Source of the DNA: Halomonas sp. GT
GTDB taxonomy: Bacteria; Pseudomonadota; Gammaproteobacteria; Pseudomonadales; Halomonadaceae
Reading direction: 5' to 3'
Assembly (NCBI RefSeq): GCF_002082565.1
Contig: NZ_CP020562.1
Location: forward strand, 1,798,001 to 1,862,000
Length of the DNA stretch: 64,000 nt
Under the pieces are notes generated by a model that was given only the letters and a program-made list of their open reading frames with translations, was not told where the DNA came from and did no database searches. Each line of letters starts with the position of its first letter. The first letter of the stretch is position 1. The translations under genes and the position numbers were made by a program. Of this stretch, positions 39,630 through 49,679 are shown piece after piece.

Positions 39630-41228
39630 CTAGTGCAAGTGGGCAGCTTCTATCAATGCTTTGGTGTAGGGATGCTGCGGGGCGGCGAGCACTTCAAGGC
39701 AATCCCCTTGTTCTACTACGTCGCCATCTTTTAGCACCATAATGCGGTGGGCCATAGCGCGCACCACGGCAAGATCATGGCTGATAAACAGGTAGCTTAG
39801 TTGGCGGCGTGCCTGAAGTTCGCGCAGCAGCGTGACTAACTGTTTTTGTACTGTCCGGTCTAACGCTGAGGTTGGTTCGTCCAGTACCAGTAGCTCAGGT
39901 TCTAGGATAATTGCCCGTGCCACCGCTATGCGCTGGCGCTGTCCCCCCGAAAACTCATGAGGGTAACGGGCAGCACAACTTTCTGGCAGACCCACTTCTC
40001 GCAGCGTGCGATGCACGCGTTCGGTGACTTCTGCATTGGTCAAGTTAGGATAATGAAATTGCAGGCCTTCACTGACAATATCAAATACCGGCATCCGCGG
40101 AGAGAGCGCTCCGTAAGGATCTTGAAAAACCATTTGCAGCCGGTGGCGCTGGCGTCGAAGCGCGTCGCCAGACAGCTGGCTTAACGTGGCATTGCCCAGT
40201 GACACCTCACCCTGGCTAGCGACTAATCGCATGACCGCTGACGCCAGCGTCGTTTTTCCAGAGCCTGATTCGCCAACAATGCCAAGTGTTTCGCCAGGAG
40301 CGATGGTTAGGTCGGTGGCTTTAAGGGCCTCAAAAGCAGGGGGCTGGCGCTGAAAAAGTCCTGTTCTCGGGCGCTTGAAGCTTACGCGAAGCTGGCGCGT
40401 GGTCAAAAGCGGTGTGGTATCGGCAGGCTCATCAGGCCGGCCTTCTGGTTCTGCGGCAATGAGGGCTTTGGTATAGTCGCTTTGGGGATTATTAAACACA
40501 TCGGCAACGCTACCGGTTTCCTGGATTTTCCCCTGATACATGACGCATACACGGTCTGCGTGGCGGCGTACCAAGTTTAAGTCGTGACTGATAAACAGTA
40601 CGCCCATGCCGTGATGATCGCGGAGTTCTTTCAGCAGGGCTAAAATTTCTTGCTGAACGGTCACATCGAGTGCTGTGGTCGGCTCATCCGCAATCAGTAA
40701 TGCCGGGTTGTTGGCAATGGCCATAGCGATCATTACCCGCTGGCGCTGGCCGCCAGAAAGTTGATGTGGCCAGGCGTCAAGCAGTTCGTCAGGACGCGGC
40801 AGTCGGACTTGTTCTAACAGTGCTTTGGCCCGTGTACGTGCAGCCTGCCCGCTAAGGCCCTGGTGTAAACGAAGGGTTTCACCTATTTGCTTGCCAATAC
40901 GGTGAAGTGGGTTGAGCGACGTCATTGGCTCTTGAAAAATAAACCCCACCTGATTGCCGCGTATACCATTCCAATCACGCTTGCCGAGTTGATTGAGATC
41001 GGTTTCTTCTAACCAACGCTGGCCGCTTACCGTGGCGTTGTCAGGTAGCAAATCAATCGCACCCAGTGCCGAAACTGACTTGCCAGAGCCAGATTCCCCC
41101 ACGATAGCGAGCGTTTCACCCGCATTGACAGTGAGCGAGAGGGAATCGACAACTAGGATGCCATCGAAGGAAACCGAAAACTCGTTTAAGCGCAGTAGCG
41201 GCTTAGCGTTGTTTGCGTCATTAGGCAT
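39630..41228 (-). CDS. yejF: Peptide ABC transporter, double ATP-binding protein (YejF-like)
   Basis: A 532-residue protein with two complete ABC domains: Walker A at about 34-41 and 309-316 (GESGSGKS and GESGSGKT), signatures [17 protein letters not shown] and [17 protein letters not shown], and two Walker B regions. This duplicated form is diagnostic of YejF. With YejABE it imports peptides and, in E. coli, microcin C. Overlaps yejE by 8 bp and is the last gene of the operon. Confidence 0.93.
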   Translation of the reverse strand: MPNDANNAKPLLRLNEFSVSFDGILVVDSLSLTVNAGETLAIVGESGSGKSVSALGAIDLLPDNATVSGQRWLEETDLNQLGKRDWNGIRGNQVGFIFQEPMTSLNPLHRIGKQIGETLRLHQGLSGQAARTRAKALLEQVRLPRPDELLDAWPHQLSGGQRQRVMIAMAIANNPALLIADEPTTALDVTVQQEILALLKELRDHHGMGVLFISHDLNLVRRHADRVCVMYQGKIQETGSVADVFNNPQSDYTKALIAAEPEGRPDEPADTTPLLTTRQLRVSFKRPRTGLFQRQPPAFEALKATDLTIAPGETLGIVGESGSGKTTLASAVMRLVASQGEVSLGNATLSQLSGDALRRQRHRLQMVFQDPYGALSPRMPVFDIVSEGLQFHYPNLTNAEVTERVHRTLREVGLPESCAARYPHEFSGGQRQRIAVARAIILEPELLVLDEPTSALDRTVQKQLVTLLRELQARRQLSYLFISHDLAVVRAMAHRIMVLKDGDVVEQGDCLEVLAAPQHPYTKALIEAAHLH

Positions 41229-42294
41229 GCTTGGTTTCCTGGGCGGGTGACTGATGCTGCTTCACATGGCGTGGATCGAAGGCGTCACGCAGCCCTTCAC
41301 CAATAAACACCAACAGTGAGAGCATAATGGCAAGCGTCATAAACGCGGTGATGCCTAACCACGGTGCGTGCAGGTTGTTTTTGCCCTGTGCCGCTAGTTC
41401 GCCAAGTGAAGGCGCGCCAGGTGGCAGGCCAAAGCCTAAGAAGTCCAGCGCGGTCAGTGTGCCAATGGCACCAGTGAACAGGAAGGGGATAAACGTCAGT
41501 GTGGCTACCATCGCGTTCGGTAATACATGACGCCACATAATCAGCCGAGAAGGGAGCCCCATAGCCTTCGCTGCACGAACGTACTCAAGATTGCGTGCAC
41601 GCAAAAACTCGGCGCGAACGATATCAACCAGTCCCAGCCACGAAAACAACAGCATGATGCCAAGTAACCACCAGAAACCGGGCTGCACAAAGCTAGCCAA
41701 TATAATCAGCAGAAATAGCACCGGTAACCCAGACCAGATTTCTGTGATGCGCTGTCCGATGAGGTCTACTTTGCCACCAAAGTAACCCTGCACTCCGCCC
41801 ACCACTACGCCGAGTACTAAAGAGCCAGCGGTGAGCACCAGGGCAAAGGCAACCGACAGTCGAAACCCGTAAATGACTCGCGCTAACACATCACGCCCTT
41901 GATCGTCAGTGCCTAGCCAGTGGCGCCTATCGGGCGGTGCAGGCGAAGGTCGTGTCATCAGCATATCGAGGGTTTGATAGGAGTAGGGAATCATCGGCCA
42001 AAGCGCCCAACCGTGTTCGCTAATTTGCTGTTGGACAAAGGGGTCTAAGTAGTCGGTACGGGTGGGTAAGAAACCACCGAATTCGGTTTCCGGATAATCG
42101 ACCCATAGCGGTACATACCACTGCCCGTCATATTTCATTACGAGAGGCTTGTCGTTGGCGATGAGTTCAGCAAATAGGCTGACAATAAACAGAACGCCAA
42201 ATAGCCACAGCGATATCCTCGCGCGGCGATTGGCTTTAAATGCTGCTAGGCGACGCAGCGTAATCGGCGAAAGACGCGAGCTGATAAATGTCAT
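41221..42294 (-). CDS. yejE: Peptide ABC transporter permease (YejE-like)
   Basis: A 357-residue permease with a long periplasmic insert after the first helix (about 50-110: KPLVMKYDGQWYVPLWVDYPETEFGGFLPTRTDY region), which is the YejE hallmark. The transport domain follows with the EAA loop EFLRARNLEYVRAAKAMGLPSRLIMWRHVLPNA. Between yejB (2-bp gap) and yejF. Confidence 0.93.
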   Translation of the reverse strand: MTFISSRLSPITLRRLAAFKANRRARISLWLFGVLFIVSLFAELIANDKPLVMKYDGQWYVPLWVDYPETEFGGFLPTRTDYLDPFVQQQISEHGWALWPMIPYSYQTLDMLMTRPSPAPPDRRHWLGTDDQGRDVLARVIYGFRLSVAFALVLTAGSLVLGVVVGGVQGYFGGKVDLIGQRITEIWSGLPVLFLLIILASFVQPGFWWLLGIMLLFSWLGLVDIVRAEFLRARNLEYVRAAKAMGLPSRLIMWRHVLPNAMVATLTFIPFLFTGAIGTLTALDFLGFGLPPGAPSLGELAAQGKNNLHAPWLGITAFMTLAIMLSLLVFIGEGLRDAFDPRHVKQHQSPAQETKHA

Positions 42295-42296
42295 GC

Positions 42297-43382
42297 TTAT
42301 GACTCCCTCGACGCAAAATCAATGCGCGGGTCTACCCACACATAGGTCAAGTCGGATACTAGCTTTAGCAGTAGCCCGATTACCGTATACAGAAATAGCG
42401 TTCCGAAAATGACGGGGTAGTCTCGCTGCATTACTGCCTCAAAGCCTAATAAGCCGAGGCCATCCAAAGAGAAAATGACCTCAATGAGCAGTGCGCCGGT
42501 AAAGAAAATGCCAATCATTGCAGAGGGCAATCCAGCAATGATGATCAGCATGGCGTTACGGAAAACATGGCCATACAAAATACGCTGCTCGTCGGCACCT
42601 TTGGCCCGAGCTGTCAGTACGTACTGCTTATGAATTTCATCCAAAAAGCTGTTTTTGGTCAGCATGGTGAGTGTGGCAAAACTGCCAATCGCGGCAGCCA
42701 GTACCGGCAGGGTGATATGCCAAAAGTAGTCTTTAATTTTGCCCCAGGCGGATAGCTCAGAGAAATCGGGTGATGTTAAGCCGCGTAGAGGAAACCAATC
42801 CAGGTAAGTGCCACCAGCAAACACGACAATAAGAAGAATGGCGAACAAAAAGCCTGGGATGGCATAGCCTACGATCACTAAACCTGAGGTCCAGACATCA
42901 AAGCGAGATCCGTGCCGTAACGCTTTGCTGATGCCTAAAGGAATAGAAATGAGATAGACCAGCAGTGTTGTCCATAGGCCTAATGAAATAGACACGGGTA
43001 AGCGCTCGATCATCAGTTCAATAACCGGTCGATCACGAAAAAAGCTGGTGCCGAAATCGAAGGTGAGATAATCCACCATCATGCCGATAAACCGTTCATG
43101 AGCGGGTTTATCAAAGCCAAATTGCTGCTCTAACTGCTCAATAAAGCGTGGATCGATTCCACGTGCCCCCCTTGAGTCGTCATTAATTTGAACATCGGCC
43201 CCCCCCATATCCAGGCGTGTGCTTGCCATGGCGTCGGCTCCCTCAAAGCGGGCCAACATTTGGTCAATGGGCCCTCCCGGGGCAGCCTGAACAATCATGA
43301 AGTTAAGCAGCATGATGCCGAACAGGGTCGGTATCATCAGTAGCAGTCGGCGTAAGGTATAACGTGCCACAGTGCGCTCCAT
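42297..43382 (-). CDS. yejB: Peptide ABC transporter permease (YejB-like)
   Basis: A 361-residue permease of the DppB/OppB type. YejB-specific features are the long periplasmic insert (about 45-95, [16 protein letters not shown] and [23 protein letters not shown]) and the EAA region [30 protein letters not shown]. No obvious Shine-Dalgarno precedes the ATG. A 15-bp tandem duplication lies in the 72-bp gap to yejA. Confidence 0.92.
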   Translation of the reverse strand: MERTVARYTLRRLLLMIPTLFGIMLLNFMIVQAAPGGPIDQMLARFEGADAMASTRLDMGGADVQINDDSRGARGIDPRFIEQLEQQFGFDKPAHERFIGMMVDYLTFDFGTSFFRDRPVIELMIERLPVSISLGLWTTLLVYLISIPLGISKALRHGSRFDVWTSGLVIVGYAIPGFLFAILLIVVFAGGTYLDWFPLRGLTSPDFSELSAWGKIKDYFWHITLPVLAAAIGSFATLTMLTKNSFLDEIHKQYVLTARAKGADEQRILYGHVFRNAMLIIIAGLPSAMIGIFFTGALLIEVIFSLDGLGLLGFEAVMQRDYPVIFGTLFLYTVIGLLLKLVSDLTYVWVDPRIDFASRES

Positions 43383-43425
43383 GAGTAATTGGGGGCCAAA
43401 AGTTATTGCCGGTAAGCTGTTATAA

Positions 43426-43455
43426 CTATGTTGGATGAATCTATGTTGGATGAAT
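43426..43455. repeat. 15-bp tandem duplication at the yejA-yejB junction
   Basis: CTATGTTGGATGAAT occurs twice head to tail (43426-43440 and 43441-43455), the second copy ending on the last base of the yejA stop codon. It looks like a recent slippage duplication in a short spacer. Confidence 0.85.
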
Positions 43456-45335
43456 CAGCGGCGTCGATGACGGCGTTGTAGTTCTGCTTCTCGATCGGTG
43501 TTTACCCACCAAGCGTCTAAATCCATGGCATAAGCCGGAAACGGTTCTGGGTAGCCAAATTTATCCCACACAGCAATCCGCGTCTCGCCTGAATGATAAT
43601 GAGGGATTACATAAAAGCCCCAACGCAGTACTCGATCAAGCGCTTGCGCAATGGTGTCCAGCGTTTCGCGATCGTTAGCACGAATGAGTTGCTCTACTAG
43701 TGCGTCAACAGCAGGGTGGGCAAGAGCCATACGATTACGACTTTGTGGTGCTTCTGCGGCAGCACTGGTCCAATAGTCGCGCTGTTCATTACCAGGATTG
43801 TTAGACTGCGGGAAGTGGCTGATAACCATGTCGTAATCGTAGCTGCGCACACGATTAAGATATTGATTTATATCGACAATGCGTAGCGACGTTTGAACCC
43901 CAAGACGTGCCATATTGCGTAGCATGGGTTGCACAACACGCTCCAGGCCTGAGTCGTAGAGCAGTACTTCCAGGGTAAGCGGCCGGCCTGTTTCACCGTG
44001 CACCAGCACACCATCTTCTACGCGGTAGCCAGCGTCGAGCAGCAGGTCAAGCGCAAGCCGCAGGCGTTCACGGAGTTCTGTAGGGTGTTCAATGGGCAGC
44101 GGGTCAGTGAACAGTCGTTCTGAACGATGGGAGTCCATCAACGCTTCCCGAAAAGGTTCGAGTAGCGCAAGCTCTTCTTCTGACGGCGCTCCAATAGCTT
44201 CCATTTCAGAATTCTGAAAAAAGCTTTCCGTGCGCCGATAGGTGTCATAGAAGATATTAGTGTTGAGCCAGGGGAAATCGAAAGCGAGGCTTAGCGCTTC
44301 TCGAACCCTAGGGTCTTGAAACTTCTCTTTGCGCAAGTTGAAGACAAACGCCTGCATCATGGAGGGATTAACATCGGGCACGGTAATCCGCTTAATTAAG
44401 CCATCTCGGTAAGCAGGAAAATTATCGTAGCCAATGGCCCAAGTGGCAGCGCGCGCATCGGTTCGAAAGTCAGTGAGACCGGCTTTGAAGGCTTCCCAAG
44501 CAATGTCACGGTCTCGGTAATACTCATAAACCACATGGTCAATATTGTAGCGACCAACATTGACGGGCAAATGTTTACCCCAATAGTTGTCATCTCGCTG
44601 ATAAACAATTCGTCGCCCTGGATCTACCTCGCTAATGCGATAGGGGCCTGATCCCGGATGTGCATCCAAGGTCGGAGAGGAGAAATCCCGGGGCTCCCAG
44701 TAGTGGCGAGGTAAGATGGGCAACTGGGCCACAATCAGTGGCAGCTCGCGTGACTCAGTGTCGTTAAATTCAAAGCGCACTTGATGATCATTCAAGGCAA
44801 TCGCGTGTTCGACACCGGCGTAATAGCTACTGTAGAAGGGGTTGCCTTCTTCACGCAGCAGATTCAGCGAGAACACCACATCATAGGCCGTTACGGGTTC
44901 ACCATCCTGAAAGCGTGCCTCTGGGCGCAAATCGAACTCTATCCACCGGCGTTCCGGATCCAGACGAACGCCTTCTGCCAGTAGCCCGTACAAGCTAAAC
45001 GGCTCGCCAGGATTGCTCGCCATCAGCGAGTCGTAAATCTGAAAAACTCCCGTAACAGGCGTGCCACGAATAATAAACGGGTTGGTAGAGTCGAAACTGC
45101 CGCCCACGGCGGTATGGGTGATTGTTCCACCCTTGGGAGCGGACGGATTAACATGGGGGAAATAGGCGAAGTCGGGAGGAAGCTCTGGGCTATTATAGAG
45201 CGATAGTCCGTGCACAGTCTCAACGGGGACAGAGGTGTTGTTTTCGGCGACGTTTTCAGAAGCCAACAGCGATAGGCTCAACAGCAAGCCGCTGGTTAAC
45301 AAAAGTGCTTTGATAAACAACCCACCACGTGGCAT
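43455..45335 (-). CDS. yejA: Peptide ABC transporter, periplasmic binding protein (YejA-like)
   Basis: A 626-residue SBP family 5 protein with a signal peptide (about 1-25, LLLTSGLLLSLSLLASENVA). It has the YejA opening HGLSLYNSPELPPDFAYFPHVNPSAPKGGTI, the GSFDSTNPFIIRG segment and the C-terminal WYNPHYHSGETRIAVWDKFGYP-type ending (here GFYVIPHYHSGETRIAVWDKF). It delivers oligopeptides to YejBEF. The region upstream carries three copies of a 14-bp repeat. Confidence 0.92.
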   Translation of the reverse strand: MPRGGLFIKALLLTSGLLLSLSLLASENVAENNTSVPVETVHGLSLYNSPELPPDFAYFPHVNPSAPKGGTITHTAVGGSFDSTNPFIIRGTPVTGVFQIYDSLMASNPGEPFSLYGLLAEGVRLDPERRWIEFDLRPEARFQDGEPVTAYDVVFSLNLLREEGNPFYSSYYAGVEHAIALNDHQVRFEFNDTESRELPLIVAQLPILPRHYWEPRDFSSPTLDAHPGSGPYRISEVDPGRRIVYQRDDNYWGKHLPVNVGRYNIDHVVYEYYRDRDIAWEAFKAGLTDFRTDARAATWAIGYDNFPAYRDGLIKRITVPDVNPSMMQAFVFNLRKEKFQDPRVREALSLAFDFPWLNTNIFYDTYRRTESFFQNSEMEAIGAPSEEELALLEPFREALMDSHRSERLFTDPLPIEHPTELRERLRLALDLLLDAGYRVEDGVLVHGETGRPLTLEVLLYDSGLERVVQPMLRNMARLGVQTSLRIVDINQYLNRVRSYDYDMVISHFPQSNNPGNEQRDYWTSAAAEAPQSRNRMALAHPAVDALVEQLIRANDRETLDTIAQALDRVLRWGFYVIPHYHSGETRIAVWDKFGYPEPFPAYAMDLDAWWVNTDREAELQRRHRRR

Positions 45336-45360
45336 TGGTAACTTCCTGTAGCAACGAAGG

Positions 45361-45428
45361 CTTAGTAACTGAGTCTTAGTAACTGAGTCTTAGTAACTGA
45401 GTCTAGCGACTGGGCTTAGAAACTAGGC
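45361..45428. repeat. 14-bp tandem repeat upstream of yejA
   Basis: CTTAGTAACTGAGT occurs three times in perfect tandem (45361-45374, 45375-45388, 45389-45402), followed by two degenerate units (45403-45414 and 45415-45428). A further TAGTAACTGAG stands alone at 45473-45483. The array lies 25-100 bp before the yejA start, in its 5' leader or promoter area, within the 219-bp yejA-mltD gap that holds no gene. Confidence 0.85.
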
Positions 45429-45554
45429 ATTGAGCCATAGGCACAGCTGCTGAGTCACAGTAGCGGCGCTAATAGTAACTGAGACAAAGCCAAGAAGGAC
45501 TAATTAAGACTGCGTTTTAAACCTAGTTAACAAAGCCTGGTTAGATTTCCCAAA

Positions 45555-46760
45555 TTACCGTCCTGAGAGCGTCAGCATTTGACCTGGCTTTAGTGCCTCT
45601 GGGCGTTCAATAGCATTCCACCTAATCAAATCTTGTTGGGTGACATTATAGCGTGACGCAATCAGCGATAGATTATCGCCACTTTCAACGCGGTGAACGC
45701 TTGGCGTGCTGGTTGATGCTAACGAGGTGTTGTTTGATTGCGAAAGCTGAGCTAACACCTGAGTGTCGACTTCTTCAGGCACAAGTAACGTCTGTGCGCT
45801 GCGTGGATCGAGGCTGCCATTGAGCAAGCCAGGGTTTAGCTCGGCCAGCGCGGATTGACTGACATCCAGAAGCTGAGAGGCCTGCGCCAGGCTAACTGGC
45901 TGCTCCAACTGAACTTTTGCAAAAGCAGGATCAGGATGAATGTCAGGAAGTGCAACTCCGTACTGCTCTGGATCGTTGATGATCGTCGCAATTGCTTTAA
46001 GTTTAGGAACATACTGCATCGTTTCGTGGGGCAGTGATAGTTCCCAGTAGTCGCCTGTAAGGCCTTGGCCCTGAGCTTGGCGTTGCGCGCGGTTAACGGT
46101 GCCAGCACCAGCGTTATAAGCCGCCAGCGAGAGCATCAAGTCTCCTTCGTACCACTCATCGGCCTGCATTTCCAGGTAATCAAGCGCTGCTGCGGTAGAC
46201 GACACGACGTCTAAACGCCCGTCGTAATTGCCGTTGCGAACCAAGCCTAATGCATCTCCAGTACCTGGCATAAACTGCCACAGCCCAGCGGCTCCTCGAT
46301 GGCTTCGGGCGCTTGGATCGAAAGAACTCTCGACAAACGGAATCAGCGCAATTTCACCAGGAAGACCGCGCTCGCTCACTTGCTGGGTGATCCAGGCAAG
46401 CCAGGGGGTTGCTCGTTCCGTGATGGCGGCAATATTTTGCGGGCTGGAGCGATAGTACTCTATCCACTTGTCGACACGTGCTTGGGCATCGGCAGGAAGA
46501 TTTTTTTCCTGCCACTGGAAGCTCTCACGTAGTGTGCTCCAGGCATCTTGGGGTTGCAGTTCTAGTGCTTCCCAGAAGTGATGCTGAAAGGCATTGGGTC
46601 GGAAGTTGGGTGAAGCGGGCGCGTCATTGAGGGCGCTGTCAGGTTGGTATGCTTCGGTAGTAGAGGCTTGAGAGCTGGCCGCTGCGGCTAAAAACAGGCT
46701 CACAATAAGAGTGCTTCCAGCGCTTAGTAATAAGCGCTGGCGAATCGTTCGATAAGTCAT
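45555..46760 (-). CDS. mltD: Membrane-bound lytic murein transglycosylase D-like protein
   Basis: A 401-residue periplasmic peptidoglycan lyase. Signal peptide about 1-33 (LLLSAGSTLIVSLFLAAAASSQAS) without a lipobox Cys, unlike the E. coli lipoprotein. The SLT domain (about 110-250) has the catalytic Glu in IPFVESSFDPSARSHRGAAGLWQFMPGTG and the YNAGAGTVNRA region. One clear LysM is at the C-terminus (HRVESGDNLSLIASRYNV), with a degenerate one before it. ATG at 46760 is chosen because the frame's extension to 46808 runs into gloB. Linkage to gloB matches E. coli. Confidence 0.9.
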   Translation of the reverse strand: MTYRTIRQRLLLSAGSTLIVSLFLAAAASSQASTTEAYQPDSALNDAPASPNFRPNAFQHHFWEALELQPQDAWSTLRESFQWQEKNLPADAQARVDKWIEYYRSSPQNIAAITERATPWLAWITQQVSERGLPGEIALIPFVESSFDPSARSHRGAAGLWQFMPGTGDALGLVRNGNYDGRLDVVSSTAAALDYLEMQADEWYEGDLMLSLAAYNAGAGTVNRAQRQAQGQGLTGDYWELSLPHETMQYVPKLKAIATIINDPEQYGVALPDIHPDPAFAKVQLEQPVSLAQASQLLDVSQSALAELNPGLLNGSLDPRSAQTLLVPEEVDTQVLAQLSQSNNTSLASTSTPSVHRVESGDNLSLIASRYNVTQQDLIRWNAIERPEALKPGQMLTLSGR

Positions 46761-46789
46761 AGTCGGTTCGTTTTTACTCGATAGCGTTC

Positions 46790-47557
46790 TTAAAAACGGT
46801 TCTTCCACTCGCGTAACGTGGAGAACGTGGCGAGATCATCATCATTGACCCCTTGCGTACCTACTGCTTGACGCACACTATCAGTGCTCACGCGCAAGTA
46901 GGGGTTGATCTTCAGCTCGCGTCCTATCGTGCTGGGTAAGGTAGGTCGGTCTAATGCCCGAGCCTTCTCACACTCCTGTAATGCAAATTTAACGTCTTCG
47001 TTATCAGGGTCTGCAGCACGAGCAAATGTTAGATTCGCTTCCGTATATTCATGCGCTGCAAAGACCAGCGTATCCTCTGGGAGTTCCGCTAATGTTTGAA
47101 GAGATGCAAACATTTGCTCTGGGGACCCCTCAAACAAGCGGCCACAACCACCGCAAAACAGGGTGTCACCGCAGAAAAGTAGCGCAGGAATTCCTGGAGT
47201 GAAGTAGCTCACGTGATCTAACGTATGCCCTGGCGTGGCTATGACTTCAAAAAGTCGCCCCATAATACGAACTTCATCGCCGTGCTCTACCTGTTCATTA
47301 ATACCTTCAATAGTAGGGTTTGAGGGACCAACGACCCGAGGCGAGAAGCGTTTAATCAACTCTGAAAGGCCACCCGTATGATCATGATGGTGGTGAGTGA
47401 TTAAAATCGTATCAAGCATTAAGGATTCACGCTCAAGAAACTCAATGACAGGCGCCGCTTCACCGGGATCCACCACGCAAACGCTTTGACTGGTATCCTG
47501 TCTTAATAGCCAAATGTAGTTATCGCTAAGTGCGGGAATCGGTGTCACGCTCATCAT
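46790..47557 (-). CDS. gloB: Hydroxyacylglutathione hydrolase (glyoxalase II)
   Basis: A 255-residue metallo-beta-lactamase-fold enzyme that hydrolyses S-lactoylglutathione to lactate and glutathione, the second step of methylglyoxal detoxification. The metal-binding motif is ILITHHHHDHTGG; further ligands are in TPGHTLDHVSYF, CGDTLFCGGCGRLFEG and FAAHEYTEANL. AAGGAT lies 7 nt before the first of two adjacent ATGs. Divergent from yafS and followed by mltD, the E. coli arrangement. Confidence 0.95.
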   Translation of the reverse strand: MMSVTPIPALSDNYIWLLRQDTSQSVCVVDPGEAAPVIEFLERESLMLDTILITHHHHDHTGGLSELIKRFSPRVVGPSNPTIEGINEQVEHGDEVRIMGRLFEVIATPGHTLDHVSYFTPGIPALLFCGDTLFCGGCGRLFEGSPEQMFASLQTLAELPEDTLVFAAHEYTEANLTFARAADPDNEDVKFALQECEKARALDRPTLPSTIGRELKINPYLRVSTDSVRQAVGTQGVNDDDLATFSTLREWKNRF

Positions 47558-47669
47558 GGGCGAGATCCTTTGAAGTTCAAAAATAGATGCTCAGTTAGTC
47601 GCTATTGAACGCACTAACGTTCGCATTGAAAACGTTAAAAAGCATTTACTGTGGAGGGAAGCGCTGTTC

Positions 47670-48467
47670 ATGTCAACTTCGTCAACGGCAACTCGGCTCG
47701 CCCAGCAGATGGCGGAAGGCCAAGCGTACTGGCAATCAGAGGCTGGCCGTTCGCTATGGGAAACGCAGCGAGCGTGTTTGGGGCCGCTGGTTGAAGGGCG
47801 CAAAGGTGGTCACAGTTTAGAGATGAGCATGGGGCCCACGTTGATGACGATGTCGGCCATTCCACATGTTATTCGATGGTCACCGACGAGAGTAACTGCG
47901 GAGTCCTCGTCCACATTAGTATGTCCACCAGACCACCTTGCTTTACCAGACCGTAGTTTAGATGTGGTGGTTATTCATCATTGGCTAGAGCATCTGCCTG
48001 ATGCCCATCACACTTTACAAGAGGCTGCTCGAGTAACGTCAGATAGCGGTGTGTTAGTCCTCTTTGGCTTTAATCCGATAGGGTTGAATGGATTAACCCA
48101 GCGTTGGCGTAAGCAGCAAGGAAATTTCCCTTGGAGCGGGCAGTGGCGTACGGCTAGCCGTTTGCGCGATTGGCTGGCGTTTGTCGATTTTGACGTAGAA
48201 CGCGTAGACTACTGCTGTTTTCGGGGGCCGATGAGCACCACCTGCGGAGAGCGCTGGGAAGCGTTGGGACGCAGGCATAATTTACCGTTGGGTGAAAGTT
48301 ACATGATTCAAGCGCAGCGGCGACAGCGCCATGCGCCGGTAGAGCGTCTTAAATTCGGGTTGCGTGCACCGGTCACTCCCACTTCTTTGGGAGCCACACG
48401 AACTGGCGTTTCTGCGCGATACCACTCAGGTCAACGTCGTTTAGAAAAGGATAGTGAAAGTGAGTAA
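47670..48467 (+). CDS. SAM-dependent methyltransferase, YafS-like
   Basis: A 265-residue class I methyltransferase. The N-terminal half has a weak SAM site; the later motif region is clear ([44 protein letters not shown]). The position between gloB and rnhA-dnaQ is the same as that of yafS in E. coli, which supports the name. The substrate is unknown. The 3' end overlaps the rnhA start. Confidence 0.85.
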   Translation: MSTSSTATRLAQQMAEGQAYWQSEAGRSLWETQRACLGPLVEGRKGGHSLEMSMGPTLMTMSAIPHVIRWSPTRVTAESSSTLVCPPDHLALPDRSLDVVVIHHWLEHLPDAHHTLQEAARVTSDSGVLVLFGFNPIGLNGLTQRWRKQQGNFPWSGQWRTASRLRDWLAFVDFDVERVDYCCFRGPMSTTCGERWEALGRRHNLPLGESYMIQAQRRQRHAPVERLKFGLRAPVTPTSLGATRTGVSARYHSGQRRLEKDSESE

Positions 48468-48939
48468 GCAAGCAACCGATGGGTTGCCTCGCGTTACGGT
48501 GTATACCGATGGGGCCTGCCGAGGAAATCCAGGCCCAGGCGGCTGGGGTGTAGTGCTACTAAGCGGGCAGCATGAAAAGACGTTAAAAGGCTTCGAAGCA
48601 GATACTACTAACAATCGTATGGAATTAATGGCAGCCATTATGGCGTTGCGAACGCTAAATAAGCCATGTGAAGTGGCCCTCTGGACCGACTCCCAGTATG
48701 TGCGCCAGGGAATTACTCAATGGATTCACAATTGGATTAAGCGAGGCTGGAAGACGGCGGCCAAGCAACCGGTTAAAAACGCTGAGCTTTGGAAAACTCT
48801 TCACGAGGAAACACAGCGACATCGTGTCGATTGGCACTGGGTAAAAGGGCATAGCGGGCATCCCGGTAATGAGCGCGCCGATGCGTTGGCTAACGAAGCC
48901 ATTGATGAGCATAACAGGAGAGCAGCATGCGCCAAGTAA
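48460..48939 (+). CDS. rnhA: Ribonuclease HI
   Basis: RNase HI removes RNA from RNA-DNA hybrids. The 159-residue protein shows the acidic active site: Asp in [17 protein letters not shown], Glu in [10 protein letters not shown], Asp in LWTDSQYV and the last Asp in [10 protein letters not shown]; the flexible His is in [11 protein letters not shown]. Of two in-frame GTG codons (48454, 48460) the second has proper spacing from AAGG at 48447-48450. Overlaps yafS and, by 13 bp, dnaQ. Confidence 0.95.
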   Translation: MSKQATDGLPRVTVYTDGACRGNPGPGGWGVVLLSGQHEKTLKGFEADTTNNRMELMAAIMALRTLNKPCEVALWTDSQYVRQGITQWIHNWIKRGWKTAAKQPVKNAELWKTLHEETQRHRVDWHWVKGHSGHPGNERADALANEAIDEHNRRAACAK

Positions 48940-49679
48940 TCTTGGATACGGAAACAACCGGTATCGACCCAAAAGATGGCCACCGATTAGTGGAAATTGG
49001 TGCCGTTGAAATGATTAACCGGCGGTTTACAGGGCGCTCCTATCATCAATATATCAATCCTGAACGGCATATTGATGCTGAAGTCGTGGCGGTTCACGGT
49101 ATTGATGATGCCAAGGTGGCTAATGAGCCAGTGTTTGCCGAAATAGCGGATGACTTCTGGGCATTTATAGCAGGGGCGGAGTTGGTGATTCATAACGCCC
49201 CCTTCGATGTGGGGTTTATTGATCATGAGCTGACAATGCTAAACCAGCGGCGTCGGTCACCCGCTTTAGGCCCTGTTAGTGAGCATTGCCGCATTCTTGA
49301 TACGTTGGTGATGGCCCGCCAGATGCATCCAGGCCAGCGTAATAGTCTTGATGCGTTATGCAAGCGCTACGATATTGATAACGGTCATCGCGTGCTGCAC
49401 GGCGCATTGCTCGATGCTGAGATCTTAGCCGACGTTTATTTAGCGATGACCGGCGGGCAAACGGCGTTGACGCTTGATTCAGAATCATCGTCCGGTGAGC
49501 AGCAAAATAATCAAGCTAATGAAGGGCTATCGGTTCAGCGTTTAGCGTTGACGCCAGGGCAATTAAGGGTGGTCCGGCCTAGTGAAGAAGAACGCGCAGC
49601 CCACCAAGCTAAGTGTCAAGCACATCAGTTACATTGGTTCGAGGGCGGTTTGACTGAAGGTAATCGTTCCGATGCTTAG
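48927..49679 (+). CDS. dnaQ: DNA polymerase III epsilon subunit (3'-5' proofreading exonuclease)
   Basis: A 250-residue DEDDh exonuclease of the replicative polymerase core. ExoI is [10 protein letters not shown], ExoII is [16 protein letters not shown] and ExoIII has [20 protein letters not shown]. The C-terminal tail after about 190 contains a [13 protein letters not shown] segment, consistent with an alpha-subunit/clamp-binding region. In E. coli rnhA and dnaQ are divergent; here they are co-directional and overlapping, as in pseudomonads and other gammaproteobacteria. Confidence 0.95.
   Translation: MRQVILDTETTGIDPKDGHRLVEIGAVEMINRRFTGRSYHQYINPERHIDAEVVAVHGIDDAKVANEPVFAEIADDFWAFIAGAELVIHNAPFDVGFIDHELTMLNQRRRSPALGPVSEHCRILDTLVMARQMHPGQRNSLDALCKRYDIDNGHRVLHGALLDAEILADVYLAMTGGQTALTLDSESSSGEQQNNQANEGLSVQRLALTPGQLRVVRPSEEERAAHQAKCQAHQLHWFEGGLTEGNRSDA

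Noticed and set aside
39480..39734. 84-codon frame after rsuA
   Set aside because: It runs through the rsuA terminator and into the 3' end of yejF on the other strand, and the product resembles nothing known.
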